DNA from: Micropruina glycogenica
GTDB taxonomy: Bacteria > Actinomycetota > Actinomycetes > Propionibacteriales > Propionibacteriaceae
Assembly (NCBI RefSeq): GCF_900289045.1
Contig: NZ_LT985188.1
Coordinates: 1-64,000, forward strand
Reading direction: 5' to 3'
Length of the DNA: 64,000 bases
Position numbers and translations under genes: made by a program. The notes beneath the pieces are model-generated. The model was not told the origin of the DNA and did no database searches. It saw only the letters and a program-made list of their open reading frames with translations. This document shows positions 1 to 8,190 of the stretch, one piece after another. The number at the start of each line of letters is the position of its first letter. Positions within the stretch are counted from its first letter, which is position 1.

Positions 1-7
1 CTCGGTG

Positions 8-77
8 GACGTTGCTCGCGTTGAGTGACGTTGCTCGCGTTCGTCCGCGAGCAACGAGGGCTAGCGCGAGCAACGTC
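8..77. repeat. Nested inverted repeat, CGTTGCTCGCG family
   Basis: The 11-mer CGTTGCTCGCG occurs twice directly (within 8-20 and 27-39) and twice inverted (46-56 and 65-77). The outer copies, GACGTTGCTCGCG and CGCGAGCAACGTC, pair perfectly over 13 bases, and the inner copies can form a second hairpin. The element lies just past the stop of the first minus-strand gene, so it could act as a terminator for it. It lacks a T-run, so a purely repetitive element is equally possible. The window edge hides the other flank. Confidence 0.6.
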
Positions 78-98
78 GGTTAAGCGAACACCCAACCG

Positions 99-632
99 CT
101 AGAAACTGGGGCCCTGGGCCCGCAGTTTGTCGACCTCTTCCATCGCGGTGCGCAGCTCGGCCAGCCAGCTCTCGGTGTGCTGGCCGACGAGTTTGACCGC
201 CCAGGCCAGCGCCTCGGAGCGTGATCGGGCCACGCCGGCGTCCACCAGGGTGTCGAGCACCTGCCGCTCGGGCTGCTTCAAACGGGTCATCACCGGCACA
301 GAAATGTGGGTGAACAGTGCCTCAGCCTCGCCGCAGGTGACGCCCCACGCCACCTTGCGCCGGTAGCGCGCCTCGGCCTCGAGGGCGATGTCGATTCGTC
401 GCTCACGGGTGTCTTCACGAAACCGTGCGATGCGGCCCTCCGCGCCGCCGGCATCCAGGCCTTCGTCGGGCAGGTCGCCGATCACGGTGATCTCTTCACG
501 GTCGACGATCACCCGAACGCCCACGAACCACTCGCCGGGTAGCCGGCCCTCGAACCATGACTGGGCGTCACCGGCGGGTGGAACATCCACGTTCTGCCAT
601 CCGCCGGGCCTACCGAAACCTCGTGCTCCCAT
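99..632 (-). CDS. Hypothetical protein, 177 aa
   Basis: I do not recognise the family. The N-terminal half (about residues 15-60) looks like a small beta-rich domain with GEWFVGVRVIVDREEITVIG. The middle (70-100) is a highly charged helix rich in Arg and Glu. The C-terminal part, with RSRSEALAWAVKLVG near residues 137-151, resembles a ribbon-helix-helix-like helical tail. There is no signal peptide or membrane segment, so it is probably cytoplasmic. The start is supported by GGGAGC about 6 bases upstream. It stands alone on the minus strand with repeats on both sides. Coding character matches the neighbouring genes. Confidence 0.7.
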   Translation of the reverse strand: MGARGFGRPGGWQNVDVPPAGDAQSWFEGRLPGEWFVGVRVIVDREEITVIGDLPDEGLDAGGAEGRIARFREDTRERRIDIALEAEARYRRKVAWGVTCGEAEALFTHISVPVMTRLKQPERQVLDTLVDAGVARSRSEALAWAVKLVGQHTESWLAELRTAMEEVDKLRAQGPSF

Positions 633-944
633 GGTTGCTCCCTTGCTGTGATTACATGATTACACATCAAGCAAGCGCTCCCCGGTTGAGCTTGTCGCAC
701 CTCGCACTGCCGCTGGTTGAGCTTGTCGAAACCAACCCCAGCCAGACGAGGTCTCGACGACCTCGACCGGTGAGGACGCCGTGGGAAGGGGACGGTTCTC
801 CGACCGGGAAGGGGACGGTTCTCCGACCGGGAAGGGGACGGTTCTCCGACCGGGAAGGGGACGGTTCTCCAACCGGCTCGACGAGCTCGACCAGTGAGGA
901 TGCCGGGGGTCTCGACAAGCTCGACCAGCCAAATCAAAGCTCCC
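633..944. repeat. Gene-free repeat block
   Basis: This 312-base gap holds several repeat types and no convincing gene. It has copies of the GGTTGAGCTTGTCGAAACC-type element (about 715-733) and related GACAAGCTCGACC/GAGCTCGACC pieces near 880-925. It also holds the four-unit 23-base tandem array listed separately. Short open frames through it on both strands merely translate the repeats. Confidence 0.75.
783..874. repeat. Tandem array, 4 x 23 bp
   Basis: Four units of 23 bases sit head to tail at 783-805, 806-828, 829-851 and 852-874. Each begins GGGAAGGGGACGGTTCTCC and the fourth differs only near its end (CAACC for CGACC). There are no spacers, so this is not a CRISPR array. The core GGGGACGGTTCTCC is related to the GGGGACGGTTCC core of dispersed repeats elsewhere in the window, so it looks like a locally amplified copy of that family. 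Confidence 0.9.
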
Positions 945-1685
945 TTAGATGAGCGGCCAGGGGTAGGCGTACCCGGTGGTGTCCAGCGGCAGCATGCGCG
1001 AATCCAGGAGCCGCTGCACTCGGCGCCGCAACGCACGAACCTCGCGCACGTCCAGCAGGTCGGCCAACTCGGCGGGCACCTCGTCGGCGAGCGGGGCGAG
1101 ATCGTCCAAGACGTCGTCCGGCACCGCTTCGCCGGCGAAGTCCCAGATCACCGTGCGCAGCTTGTACTCCGCGGCGAAGCAGAGGCCGTGATCGATGCCC
1201 CAGACGTGTCCGTCGGCCGACTGCAGCACGTGGCCGCCCTTGCGGTCGGTGTTGTTGCCCACCATGTCGAACACGGCCATGCGCCGCAGTGCGTCGTGGG
1301 TGTCGGGTGCGTGACGCAGCAGGTTGAAATAGTGCATCGACGGGTCGCACTCGATGTACCACTGCAGAGAACCCACGCCCAGCGGCGCGTCGGCTCGGAC
1401 CATGGTGGGGGGCACGAGGCTCCAGCCCAGGGCTTCGCTGAGCACGTAGGCGGCGCGTTCGCGCTTGTAGAGGCCGGGGTCGAAGTCCCACAACGGACGT
1501 TCCCCCGACTGCGGTTTGTAGATCGCCCAGGTGTAGGTGTCGCCGTCGGTCACCTCGACCACGTACGTGCCGTTGCTCGAATCGATGACCCGGCCGACGA
1601 TCGACAACTCGCCGGTGGAGAGCAACTCTTCCTGTTGGGCCGACGTCAGAGGGGTGGGTTCGGGCCCCACGGGTTCGCTGGTCAT
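945..1685 (-). CDS. SCO1664 family protein (kinase-like fold)
   Basis: This 246-aa protein matches the actinobacterial SCO1664 family, annotated by similarity to phosphatidylinositol-kinase-like proteins; the substrate is unknown. Supporting motifs are FDMVGNNTDRKGGHVL (about residues 137-152, a catalytic-loop-like D..N) and WGIDHGLCF (a DFG-like metal site). The start is the ATG at 1685, which overlaps the stop of the upstream phosphatase gene (TGATG), indicating translational coupling. In many actinobacteria these two families lie together with a DUF3090 gene near mycothiol gene mshC; no DUF3090 gene lies between them here. Family assignment is firm, biochemical role is not. Confidence 0.85.
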   Translation of the reverse strand: MTSEPVGPEPTPLTSAQQEELLSTGELSIVGRVIDSSNGTYVVEVTDGDTYTWAIYKPQSGERPLWDFDPGLYKRERAAYVLSEALGWSLVPPTMVRADAPLGVGSLQWYIECDPSMHYFNLLRHAPDTHDALRRMAVFDMVGNNTDRKGGHVLQSADGHVWGIDHGLCFAAEYKLRTVIWDFAGEAVPDDVLDDLAPLADEVPAELADLLDVREVRALRRRVQRLLDSRMLPLDTTGYAYPWPLI

Positions 1686-2326
1686 CAGCCCGACCGCAGG
1701 GCGGCCAGCGGGCCGCCGGTGGAGTTCACCATGCGTACGATCGGCGCCGCGCCGTCCGGCCACTGAATGGCAGAGATCGAGCCGGTGCCGACGTCCACGC
1801 GCTGAAAGTGGTCGAGGTGGGTGCCAAGGGCGTGGGTGAGAATCGCCTTGATCGGGTCGGCGTGGCTGAAGCACACCACGACACCGCCCGGGTGGGCGGC
1901 ACGCAGCCGCTCCATGGTGGCGATCATGCGTGACTGCAGTTCGACGAAGCTCTCGCCGCCGGGAAAGCGAAACGTCGACGGTGCCTGCTGCACGGTGCGC
2001 CACTGCGGCAGCTTGGCCAGGGCGGTGAGCTTCTCACCCGTCCACTCTCCGAAATCACACTCAAGCAGACCGTCGTCGAGGCTGGCGGTGAGGTTCGTCA
2101 GCCGCTCGGTGGGCTCGGCGGTCTCGCGGGCGCGTTCCAACGGCGAGGTGTACAGCGCGTCGATCGGCAGCCCCTGCAGTCGTTCGGCGGCAGCCTCGGC
2201 CTGAGCGCGGCCGGCGTCCGACAGGTGCAGGTCGGGGGCGCGTCCGGGCAACACGGTGCCCGTGGTGGGGGTCTGTCCGTGCCGCACCAGCAGCACCAAT
2301 GTGCTGACCGGCGGTTTGCGCGCCAT
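1685..2326 (-). CDS. Histidine phosphatase family protein (MSMEG_4193-like)
   Basis: A 213-aa member of the phosphoglycerate-mutase-like histidine phosphatases. The phosphohistidine motif LVRHGQT lies near residue 12, followed by LYTSPLERARETA and the second catalytic His in VVCFSHADPIKAIL. Its actinobacterial relatives are called MSMEG_4193-type putative phosphomutases; the substrate is unknown. A longer frame runs upstream, but the ATG at 2326 is preferred because TACGCT (2333-2338 on the opposite strand) lies exactly 6 bases before it, a leaderless-promoter layout, and the protein begins normally there. It overlaps the next gene by one base (TGATG). Confidence 0.88.
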   Translation of the reverse strand: MARKPPVSTLVLLVRHGQTPTTGTVLPGRAPDLHLSDAGRAQAEAAAERLQGLPIDALYTSPLERARETAEPTERLTNLTASLDDGLLECDFGEWTGEKLTALAKLPQWRTVQQAPSTFRFPGGESFVELQSRMIATMERLRAAHPGGVVVCFSHADPIKAILTHALGTHLDHFQRVDVGTGSISAIQWPDGAAPIVRMVNSTGGPLAALRSG

Positions 2327-2386
2327 TGCATGAGCGTAGGCGTCCTGCGCCGCACCACAAGACCGTTCCGGGTGGTGGTAGCAGTT

Positions 2387-2454
2387 GGGGGACGGTTCCC
2401 AACTCGCACCACCGCCGTTCTGGCGCGAGTTGGGAACCGTCCCCAACTCGCGCC
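2387..2454. repeat. Extragenic palindrome, family A
   Basis: The segment 2422-2454 is a dyad: GGCGCGAGTTGGG, then AACCGT, then CCCCAACTCGCGCC. A second, partial and inverted copy (GGGGACGGTTCCCAACTCGCACC) lies at about 2387-2410. The element separates the divergent phosphatase and ATPase genes. Near-identical copies occur at 6060-6092, 6172-6204, 9084-9116 and 9161-9193. Confidence 0.9.
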
Positions 2455-2531
2455 ACGCGGGTCCCCGTTCGACGCTCGGCTGTCCGCGTAGAGCGGAAAC
2501 GGGAATATGGTCTGATCTTTGGCGCTGGGGT

Positions 2532-2537
2532 TAGCGT
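2532..2537 (+). promoter_or_regulatory. -10 element of leaderless promoter (AAA+ gene)
   Basis: TAGCGT fits the actinobacterial -10 consensus TAnnnT and ends 6 bases before the GTG at 2544. There is no purine-rich Shine-Dalgarno at normal spacing, so transcription probably starts at the start codon. Confidence 0.6.
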
Positions 2538-2543
2538 GAGGGT

Positions 2544-3926
2544 GTGACAGACCGCCCCACCATCAGCACCGTTGGCGAACTGCGGGCCTCAGGCCACGAG
2601 CAAAAGCACCTGCGGCAAGAGATTCGCGACAATCTACTGGCCGCGCTGGCCGAGGGACGCAACCCCTGGCCGGGCCTGCACGGCTTCGACCGGACGGTGC
2701 TGCCGCAACTCGAGCGCGCTCTGATCGCTGGCCACGACGTGGTGCTGCTCGGCGAGCGGGGTCAGGGCAAGACCCGGCTGCTGCGCACCCTCGAAGGGCT
2801 CTTGGACGAATGGACGCCCGTCATCGCCGGCTCCGAACTGGGCGAGCACCCCTACGACCCGATCACCGCCGAATCGCAGCGCCGGGCCGCCGACTGCGGT
2901 GACCAGTTGCCGGTCGCCTGGCGGCACCGCTCGGAGCGGTACGCCGAGAAGCTGGCCACGCCCGACACGTCCGTGGCCGACCTGATCGGCGACGTCGACC
3001 CCATCAGGGTGGCCGAAGGTCGCAGGCTGGGCGACCCCGAGACCATCCATTTCGGCCTCATTCCCCGTAGTCACCGCGGCATCGTGGCGATCAACGAGTT
3101 GCCCGACCTGGCCGAACGCATTCAGGTCGCCATGCTCAACGTGATGGAGGAGCGCGACATTCAGATTCGCGGGTATGTGCTGCGGTTGCCGCTGGACGTG
3201 CTGGTGATGGCCTCGGCCAACCCCGAGGACTACACCAACCGCGGCCGCATCATCACCCCCCTGAAAGACCGCTTCGGGGCCGAGATTCACACCCACTACC
3301 CGCTCGAACTCGCCGACGAGATCGCCGTGATTCGCCAAGAAGCCGCCCTGGTTGCCGAGATTCCGGACGCCCTGCTCGAGATTCTCGCCCGCTACACCAG
3401 GGCCCTGCGCGAGTCGCCCGCGATCAACCAGCGCTCGGGCGTCTCGGCCCGGTTCGCCATCGCCGGCGCCGAAACCGTGGCCGCGGCGGCGCTGCACCGG
3501 GCGGTCGTTCGCGGCGAAACAGAGGCCGTGGCGCGCCTGGTCGATCTCGAATCAGCCGTGGACGTGCTGGGCGGCAAGATCGAGTTCGAGGCCGGCGAAG
3601 AGGGCCGCGAAGACGCGATTCTGGCCCACCTGCTGCGCACCGCGACCGCCGACACGGCCCGGGCACACTTTCGCGGCATCGACCTCGGCCCGCTGGTCGA
3701 GGCCTTGGACGGTCAGGTGACGGTGATCACCGGCGAACAGGTCACCGCGGCCGAATTCATCGAAGGCCTGCCTGAGGCGGGTGAGGTGTACGAAGAGATC
3801 GCCGAACGGTTCGACGCCGACACCGAGGGCCGCCGGGCCAGCGCCATCGAACTCGCGCTTGAAGGCCTCTACCTGGCCCGCCGCATCTCCAAAGACTCCG
3901 ACGGCGCCGAAACCATTTACGGCTAG
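2544..3926 (+). CDS. MoxR/magnesium-chelatase-like AAA+ ATPase
   Basis: A 460-aa ATPase. Walker A is GERGQGKT at residues 70-77; the Walker B region is GIVAINELPDL near 177-187, with Asn-Glu in place of Asp-Glu; a sensor-1-like MASANPEDY follows, then an arginine-containing LKDRFGAE. This is the layout of ATPases that work with VWA-domain partners (MoxR, ChlI-type), in which ATP hydrolysis drives remodelling of a client. The partner gene starts 9 bases downstream, so the two are surely one operon. It is not a true magnesium chelatase: no tetrapyrrole genes are near. The client is unknown. The start is the GTG at 2544. Confidence 0.85.
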   Translation: MTDRPTISTVGELRASGHEQKHLRQEIRDNLLAALAEGRNPWPGLHGFDRTVLPQLERALIAGHDVVLLGERGQGKTRLLRTLEGLLDEWTPVIAGSELGEHPYDPITAESQRRAADCGDQLPVAWRHRSERYAEKLATPDTSVADLIGDVDPIRVAEGRRLGDPETIHFGLIPRSHRGIVAINELPDLAERIQVAMLNVMEERDIQIRGYVLRLPLDVLVMASANPEDYTNRGRIITPLKDRFGAEIHTHYPLELADEIAVIRQEAALVAEIPDALLEILARYTRALRESPAINQRSGVSARFAIAGAETVAAAALHRAVVRGETEAVARLVDLESAVDVLGGKIEFEAGEEGREDAILAHLLRTATADTARAHFRGIDLGPLVEALDGQVTVITGEQVTAAEFIEGLPEAGEVYEEIAERFDADTEGRRASAIELALEGLYLARRISKDSDGAETIYG

Positions 3927-3935
3927 GAACAACCC

Positions 3936-5936
3936 ATGCCCGCTCGACGCTCTTCACGCTACGGCCGGTACGCGGGCGGCCCGGATCCGCTCGCCCCGCC
4001 GGTCGATCTGAGCGAGGCGCTGGCCCAGATCGGTGACGACGTGATGGCCGGCTACAGCCCCGAGCGGGCGCTGCGCGAATATCTTCGCCGCGGTGCTCAG
4101 GGCCGTGACGGGCTCGACGATCTGGCCCGCCGGGTGAACGCCCGCCGGCGCGAGCTGCTCAGCAAGTACCGCATGGACGGCACCCTCGAAGAGGTCAAGC
4201 AGCTGCTCGACAAGGCGGTCACAGAAGAGCGCAAGCAACTGCTGCGCGACGCGATGATGCCCGACGACGACCGCGCCTTCCGTGAGTTGCGGCTCGACAA
4301 CCTGTCGCCGTCCACCGCAGCCGCCGTCAACGAACTGAGCGACTACGACTGGGCGTCGAGCGAGGCCAAACAGGCCTACGACCAGATCAAAGACCTGCTC
4401 GGCCGCGAACTGCTCGACCAGCGATTCGCGGGCATGAAGCAGGCGCTCGAGAACGCCACCGACGAGGATCGGGCGGCCATCAACGCCATGCTCGACGACC
4501 TCAACACGCTGCTCGACAAACACCGCCGCGGCGAAGACACCCCCGAGGACTTCGACGAGTTCATGGCCAAGCACGGCGACTTCTTTCCCGAGAACCCGCA
4601 GAACGTGGACGAGCTCATCGACGCCCTCGCCCAGCGGGCGGCGGCCGCCCAGCGCATGATGCGGTCGATGACCGCCGAGCAGCGCGCCGAGCTGATTCAG
4701 TTGTCGGCGCAGGCTTTCGGCTCGCCGCAACTGATGGCCGCGCTCGACAAGCTGGACGGCAACCTGCAGGCGCTGCGTCCCGGTGAGGACTGGTCGGGCA
4801 GCGAGCGGTTCAGCGGCGACGAGGGCATGGGCTTGGGCGACGGCACCGGCGTGCTGCAAGACCTGGCCGAACTCGACCAGCTCGGCGACCAGCTGGGCCA
4901 GAACTACGGCGGTGCCCGCCTGGACGACCTCGACCTCGACGCCCTGGCACGCCAGCTCGGGCAGGACGCGGCCGTCACCGCACGCATGCTCTCCGAGCTC
5001 GAAAAGGCCCTACGAGAAGGGGGTTTGCTCCGCAAGGACGCCGCGGGCGATCTCAGGTTGTCGCCGCAGGCGATGCGCCGGTTGGGCAAAGCGCTGCTGG
5101 CTGACGCGGCCAAGACGTTGTCCGGGCGCCAAGGCAACCGCGACACCCGGCAGGCCGGCGCGGCGGGCGAACTGACCGGTGCGACCCGTCCGTGGGCGTT
5201 CGGCGACTCCGAACCGTGGGACGTCACCCGCTCGCTCACCAACGCGATCATCCGCACCGCGAGCGAGGGCGGCGACCCGGCGGAAGGGGTGCGCATGGAC
5301 GTCCGCGACGTGGAGGTGAGCGAGACCGAGGCCCGCACGAGCTCCGCAGTGGTGCTGCTGGTGGACACGTCCTTCTCGATGGCCGCCGAGGGCCGCTGGG
5401 TGCCGATGAAGAAGACCGCGCTTGCCCTGCATCACCTGGTCAGCACCCGGTTCAGGGGCGACCAGTTGCAGGTGATCAGCTTCGGCCGCTGGGCGCAGTC
5501 GCGCGAGATTTCCGAACTGACCGGTTTGCCGCCGATGCGCGAGCAGGGCACCAACCTGCACCACGGACTGCTGCTGGCGAGCCGCTTCTTTCGCAAGCAC
5601 CCGTCCATGCAACCGGTGCTGCTGGTGGTCACCGACGGTGAGCCGACTGCTCACCTGACCAGCGGCGGCGACGCGTACTTCTACTGGCCGCCGGACCCTG
5701 AGACCATCGCGCTCACCGTGGTCGAGCTCGACAAGCTGGCCCGCACCGGCGTCAACCCGATCTTCTTCCGGCTGGGCGACGACCCCGGGCTGGCGCGGTT
5801 TCTCGACCAGTTGGCCCGGCGCTCCAACGGACGGGTCGTCGCACCTGACCTGGCCGACCTGGGCAGCGCCGTGGTGGGCGAGTTCCTCAGCGCGCGGTTC
5901 CGCGGCGGCTGGGACGCCGACGACTGGCTCGAGTAG
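3936..5936 (+). CDS. VWA domain protein, partner of AAA+ ATPase
   Basis: A 666-aa protein with a long, charged, mainly helical N-terminal region (about 1-430) and a C-terminal von Willebrand A domain (about 465-650). The metal-ion adhesion site is visible as LLVDTSFSMA near residues 472-481 (DxSxS), with the conserved Thr in EQGTNLHHGL and the Asp in VVTDGEPT. It has no signal peptide or membrane segment, so it is cytoplasmic. It follows the ATPase by 9 bases, with AGGAAC as ribosome site. MoxR-VWA pairs act as chaperone- or chelatase-like complexes; the target here is unknown. Confidence 0.85.
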   Translation: MPARRSSRYGRYAGGPDPLAPPVDLSEALAQIGDDVMAGYSPERALREYLRRGAQGRDGLDDLARRVNARRRELLSKYRMDGTLEEVKQLLDKAVTEERKQLLRDAMMPDDDRAFRELRLDNLSPSTAAAVNELSDYDWASSEAKQAYDQIKDLLGRELLDQRFAGMKQALENATDEDRAAINAMLDDLNTLLDKHRRGEDTPEDFDEFMAKHGDFFPENPQNVDELIDALAQRAAAAQRMMRSMTAEQRAELIQLSAQAFGSPQLMAALDKLDGNLQALRPGEDWSGSERFSGDEGMGLGDGTGVLQDLAELDQLGDQLGQNYGGARLDDLDLDALARQLGQDAAVTARMLSELEKALREGGLLRKDAAGDLRLSPQAMRRLGKALLADAAKTLSGRQGNRDTRQAGAAGELTGATRPWAFGDSEPWDVTRSLTNAIIRTASEGGDPAEGVRMDVRDVEVSETEARTSSAVVLLVDTSFSMAAEGRWVPMKKTALALHHLVSTRFRGDQLQVISFGRWAQSREISELTGLPPMREQGTNLHHGLLLASRFFRKHPSMQPVLLVVTDGEPTAHLTSGGDAYFYWPPDPETIALTVVELDKLARTGVNPIFFRLGDDPGLARFLDQLARRSNGRVVAPDLADLGSAVVGEFLSARFRGGWDADDWLE

Positions 5937-6690
5937 AGCCGCTGGTCGAGCTCAGTCGAGACCCGAGTCCGTCGAGACCCGAGTCCGTCGAGACGCGGGG
6001 AGTGGGCCGAAACTCGGGGGCGGTTCTCGGTTGCCCTCCCAACCGCCGGATCGCCACGTGGCGCGAGTTGGGAACCGTCCCCAACTCGCGCCAGAGCGGG
6101 GGATATCCGGTGAGTGGGCCGAAACCCGAAGCGGTTCTCGGTTATCCCGCCCACCCGCCCGATCGCCATGTGGCGCGAGTTGGGAACCGTCCCCAACTCG
6201 GGCCAGAACGTGTCGAGACCCGTTGCGGCCAGGGTTTCGACACGCTCGACCCACGGCCCGCGCGTTGATGCGCGGCTCCTTCTGGGAACCGTCCCAGACT
6301 CTCGCAACTGTCTTCCCCCGGCAACCGCAACCGCGGCGGACGAGCTCGACCGGGTTCGCGGTCTGGAAACACGCGACCAACAACCCATCTCACTATGTGA
6401 ACACGTCTCGTCTGGTCTTTCACAAGGCGATTCGCGCTCAGGGGCTTATTCACGAGTGCCTTGGTTCATCCTGCTGCGAGAGTCACGCGGTCACCGGGGA
6501 CGGTTCCGATTACCGTTCAGCTATCTGGCGAACTCCTTGCCAAACCGGTTCATGCCAGCTGAACGGTGATCGGAACCGTCCCCATTACCCGCCAGGTTGG
6601 GCGGTGAACCGTGATCGGAACCGTCCCCAATACCGGTCACGAGCCTGGTCGCTGGTGCGCGCAACGGCGACTGTCGCGCAGGATGAGCCC
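5937..6690. repeat. 754-bp repeat block between genes
   Basis: No gene is supported here. About 6001-6111 and 6112-6211 are imperfect tandem copies of one unit of roughly 110 bases, each ending in a family A palindrome (6060-6092 and 6172-6204). About 5944-5996 holds short repeats of GTCGAGACCCGAGTCC. A second palindrome family is at 6496-6522 and 6557-6583: the arms, 27 bases each, are complementary with one mismatch around the core GGGGACGGTTCCGAT. A third copy of that core is at about 6613-6633. A long frame reading into the downstream DUF1801 gene from 6031 is repeat translation. Confidence 0.8.
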
Positions 6691-7068
6691 ATGAGGGATT
6701 CCCGCGTCGACGACTACCTGGCCACCTTGCCCGCCTGGCAGCGTGAGGCGGCGCAGCGCGTCCGCCTGCTGTTGCACGAGGCCGACCCCGAGCTGAGCGA
6801 GACCATCAAGCGCACCCGCCAGCCGTACTTCGTGCTCGACGGCAACGTGGCGGCGTTTCTGGGCACCAAGAACCATCTGAACGTGTTCATCTACGACCCG
6901 ATCGCGCCCGACCCGACCGGTCTGATCAACCAGGGGCACGGCAACGCGACCGCGCGCAGCATTCAGATCTTCGAGGGCGATCAACCCGACGAGACTGCGC
7001 TGCTGGCCCTGGTTCGGGCCGTGATCGCCAACAACCGGGCGGGTGGCTGGCGAAAGCTGGCCACGTAG
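6691..7068 (+). CDS. DUF1801 domain protein
   Basis: A 125-aa protein matching the DUF1801/YdhG-like fold: RVDDYLATLPAWQREAAQRV at the N-terminus is the typical opening helix, followed by the beta-rich core with FVLDGNVAAFLGTKNHLNVF. The family resembles frataxin-like and SufE-like folds; function is unknown. A long in-frame extension to 6031 runs through repeats and is rejected. The ATG at 6691 gives the usual family length. The gene stands alone, convergent with the patatin gene that ends 46 bases downstream. Confidence 0.82.
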   Translation: MRDSRVDDYLATLPAWQREAAQRVRLLLHEADPELSETIKRTRQPYFVLDGNVAAFLGTKNHLNVFIYDPIAPDPTGLINQGHGNATARSIQIFEGDQPDETALLALVRAVIANNRAGGWRKLAT

Positions 7069-7114
7069 CTGCCCTTGTGACACGTCACTGCCCGCACGCA
7101 GGCAGCAAAGGCAG

Positions 7115-8086
7115 TTACGTTGCGTCAGACGGCGCCAACTGAGCCACAGCGGCGTCCAACTCGGCCCCGATGCCGGCGATGTGGTCGGCGACGGACGCCT
7201 CGAGCGCGGCCAGCCGGGCCGGACTCGAATCGTCCATCGCTCCGGCGACCCGGCGGTCGACCACCTGAAACCGATGAAACCTGGACGGGTCGAGGGCCCT
7301 TCTGGCCAGCACCTCACCGGTCCACACCGTACTGGCCATCGTGGCCGGGTCTTGCGCCTCGCCCAGCCACGAGCGGTTGAGCGCGGCCATGGTGGTGCCG
7401 GGCGCAGCGCCGCACCCCAACGACACCATCACCAGCCCTGTCACGTCGCCGCCGGCCAACGCGACGGCCTCGGCCAGTGCCACGGCGGCCGGGTTGTTCG
7501 CCCAGGCGCCGCCGTCGGCGAACGAATGCTCCGCTCCGCCCCACTGCGTGACCAAGGGTGCGAACATCGGGCCGGCGGCCGTGGTGGCGCGTCCCACATC
7601 GACCAGAGGCAGGTCGAACTGAAGGTCGGCAGCGGCGTCCCGGCTCGACAACACCACGGGTGCCGAGGCGGCCCGGTCGAAGGCGGTGACCGCCAGCGGT
7701 GTGGTCACCTGCGACAACCGGACGGCGCCGAACACGTCGCGCAGCACCGCTTCGAGGCCTTCCGGACGATGCCGCGGCGCGCCGGCTGCACCGAACAGCG
7801 CACCCAGGGCTTTGGACGACTGTTCGAGCCGCTGCTCCAGCCCGGCCACGCCCGCGGGCCGGCCGAACATGCGCTCACCCAGGCGCGGAAAGAACTGCAC
7901 CAACTCCGACGCGGGAATGCCGACCGCCACCCCCATGGCGATCAGGCCGCCCGTCGAGGTGCCGACCACCAGGTCGAACAGGTCGTCGGCGGGGCGTTCG
8001 GCCCGGCGCTCCAACTCGGCCAGCAGCACGGCGGCCAGATGTGCACGGACGCCCCCGCCGTCGATCGCCAGCACCCTGATGCTCAT
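7115..8086 (-). CDS. Patatin-like phospholipase
   Basis: A 323-aa cytoplasmic patatin-family acyl hydrolase. The oxyanion-hole motif is AIDGGGVRAHLA (residues 6-17), the nucleophile elbow is GTSTGG near residue 42, and the catalytic Asp is in the DGG triad of FADGGAWANNPA. These are the Ser-Asp dyad motifs of enzymes that cleave lipid acyl esters. The ATG at 8086 is chosen over an upstream start at 8164 because patatins begin just before the DGGG motif. It is divergent from the GyrI-like gene. Some patatins are CBASS effectors (CapV), but no cyclase gene is near, so a housekeeping lipase is more likely. Confidence 0.87.
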   Translation of the reverse strand: MSIRVLAIDGGGVRAHLAAVLLAELERRAERPADDLFDLVVGTSTGGLIAMGVAVGIPASELVQFFPRLGERMFGRPAGVAGLEQRLEQSSKALGALFGAAGAPRHRPEGLEAVLRDVFGAVRLSQVTTPLAVTAFDRAASAPVVLSSRDAAADLQFDLPLVDVGRATTAAGPMFAPLVTQWGGAEHSFADGGAWANNPAAVALAEAVALAGGDVTGLVMVSLGCGAAPGTTMAALNRSWLGEAQDPATMASTVWTGEVLARRALDPSRFHRFQVVDRRVAGAMDDSSPARLAALEASVADHIAGIGAELDAAVAQLAPSDAT

Positions 8087-8190
8087 GGGTTCACTGTTGC
8101 TGTGAGGCGGCATGGTGTCGAGTCGACCGGCGAAGAACTTTGCCCTCGGCGATGCAGCGCCCACACTGATCCCGGCGAAAGGCGCAGCGC

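Noticed and set aside
783-874. Possible CRISPR array
   Set aside because: The 23-base units follow one another with no unique spacers, and no cas gene is in the window.
2544-5936. Magnesium or cobalt chelatase for tetrapyrroles
   Set aside because: The AAA+/VWA pair resembles chelatase subunits, but no large catalytic H/N subunit or tetrapyrrole gene is present.
6031-6690. A longer DUF1801 protein starting at 6031
   Set aside because: The extra 220 codons translate repeats, and the domain is complete from the ATG at 6691.
7115-8086. Patatin as a CBASS antiphage effector (CapV)
   Set aside because: No cyclic-oligonucleotide cyclase or ancillary defence gene lies nearby; the GyrI-like neighbour is not a known defence partner.
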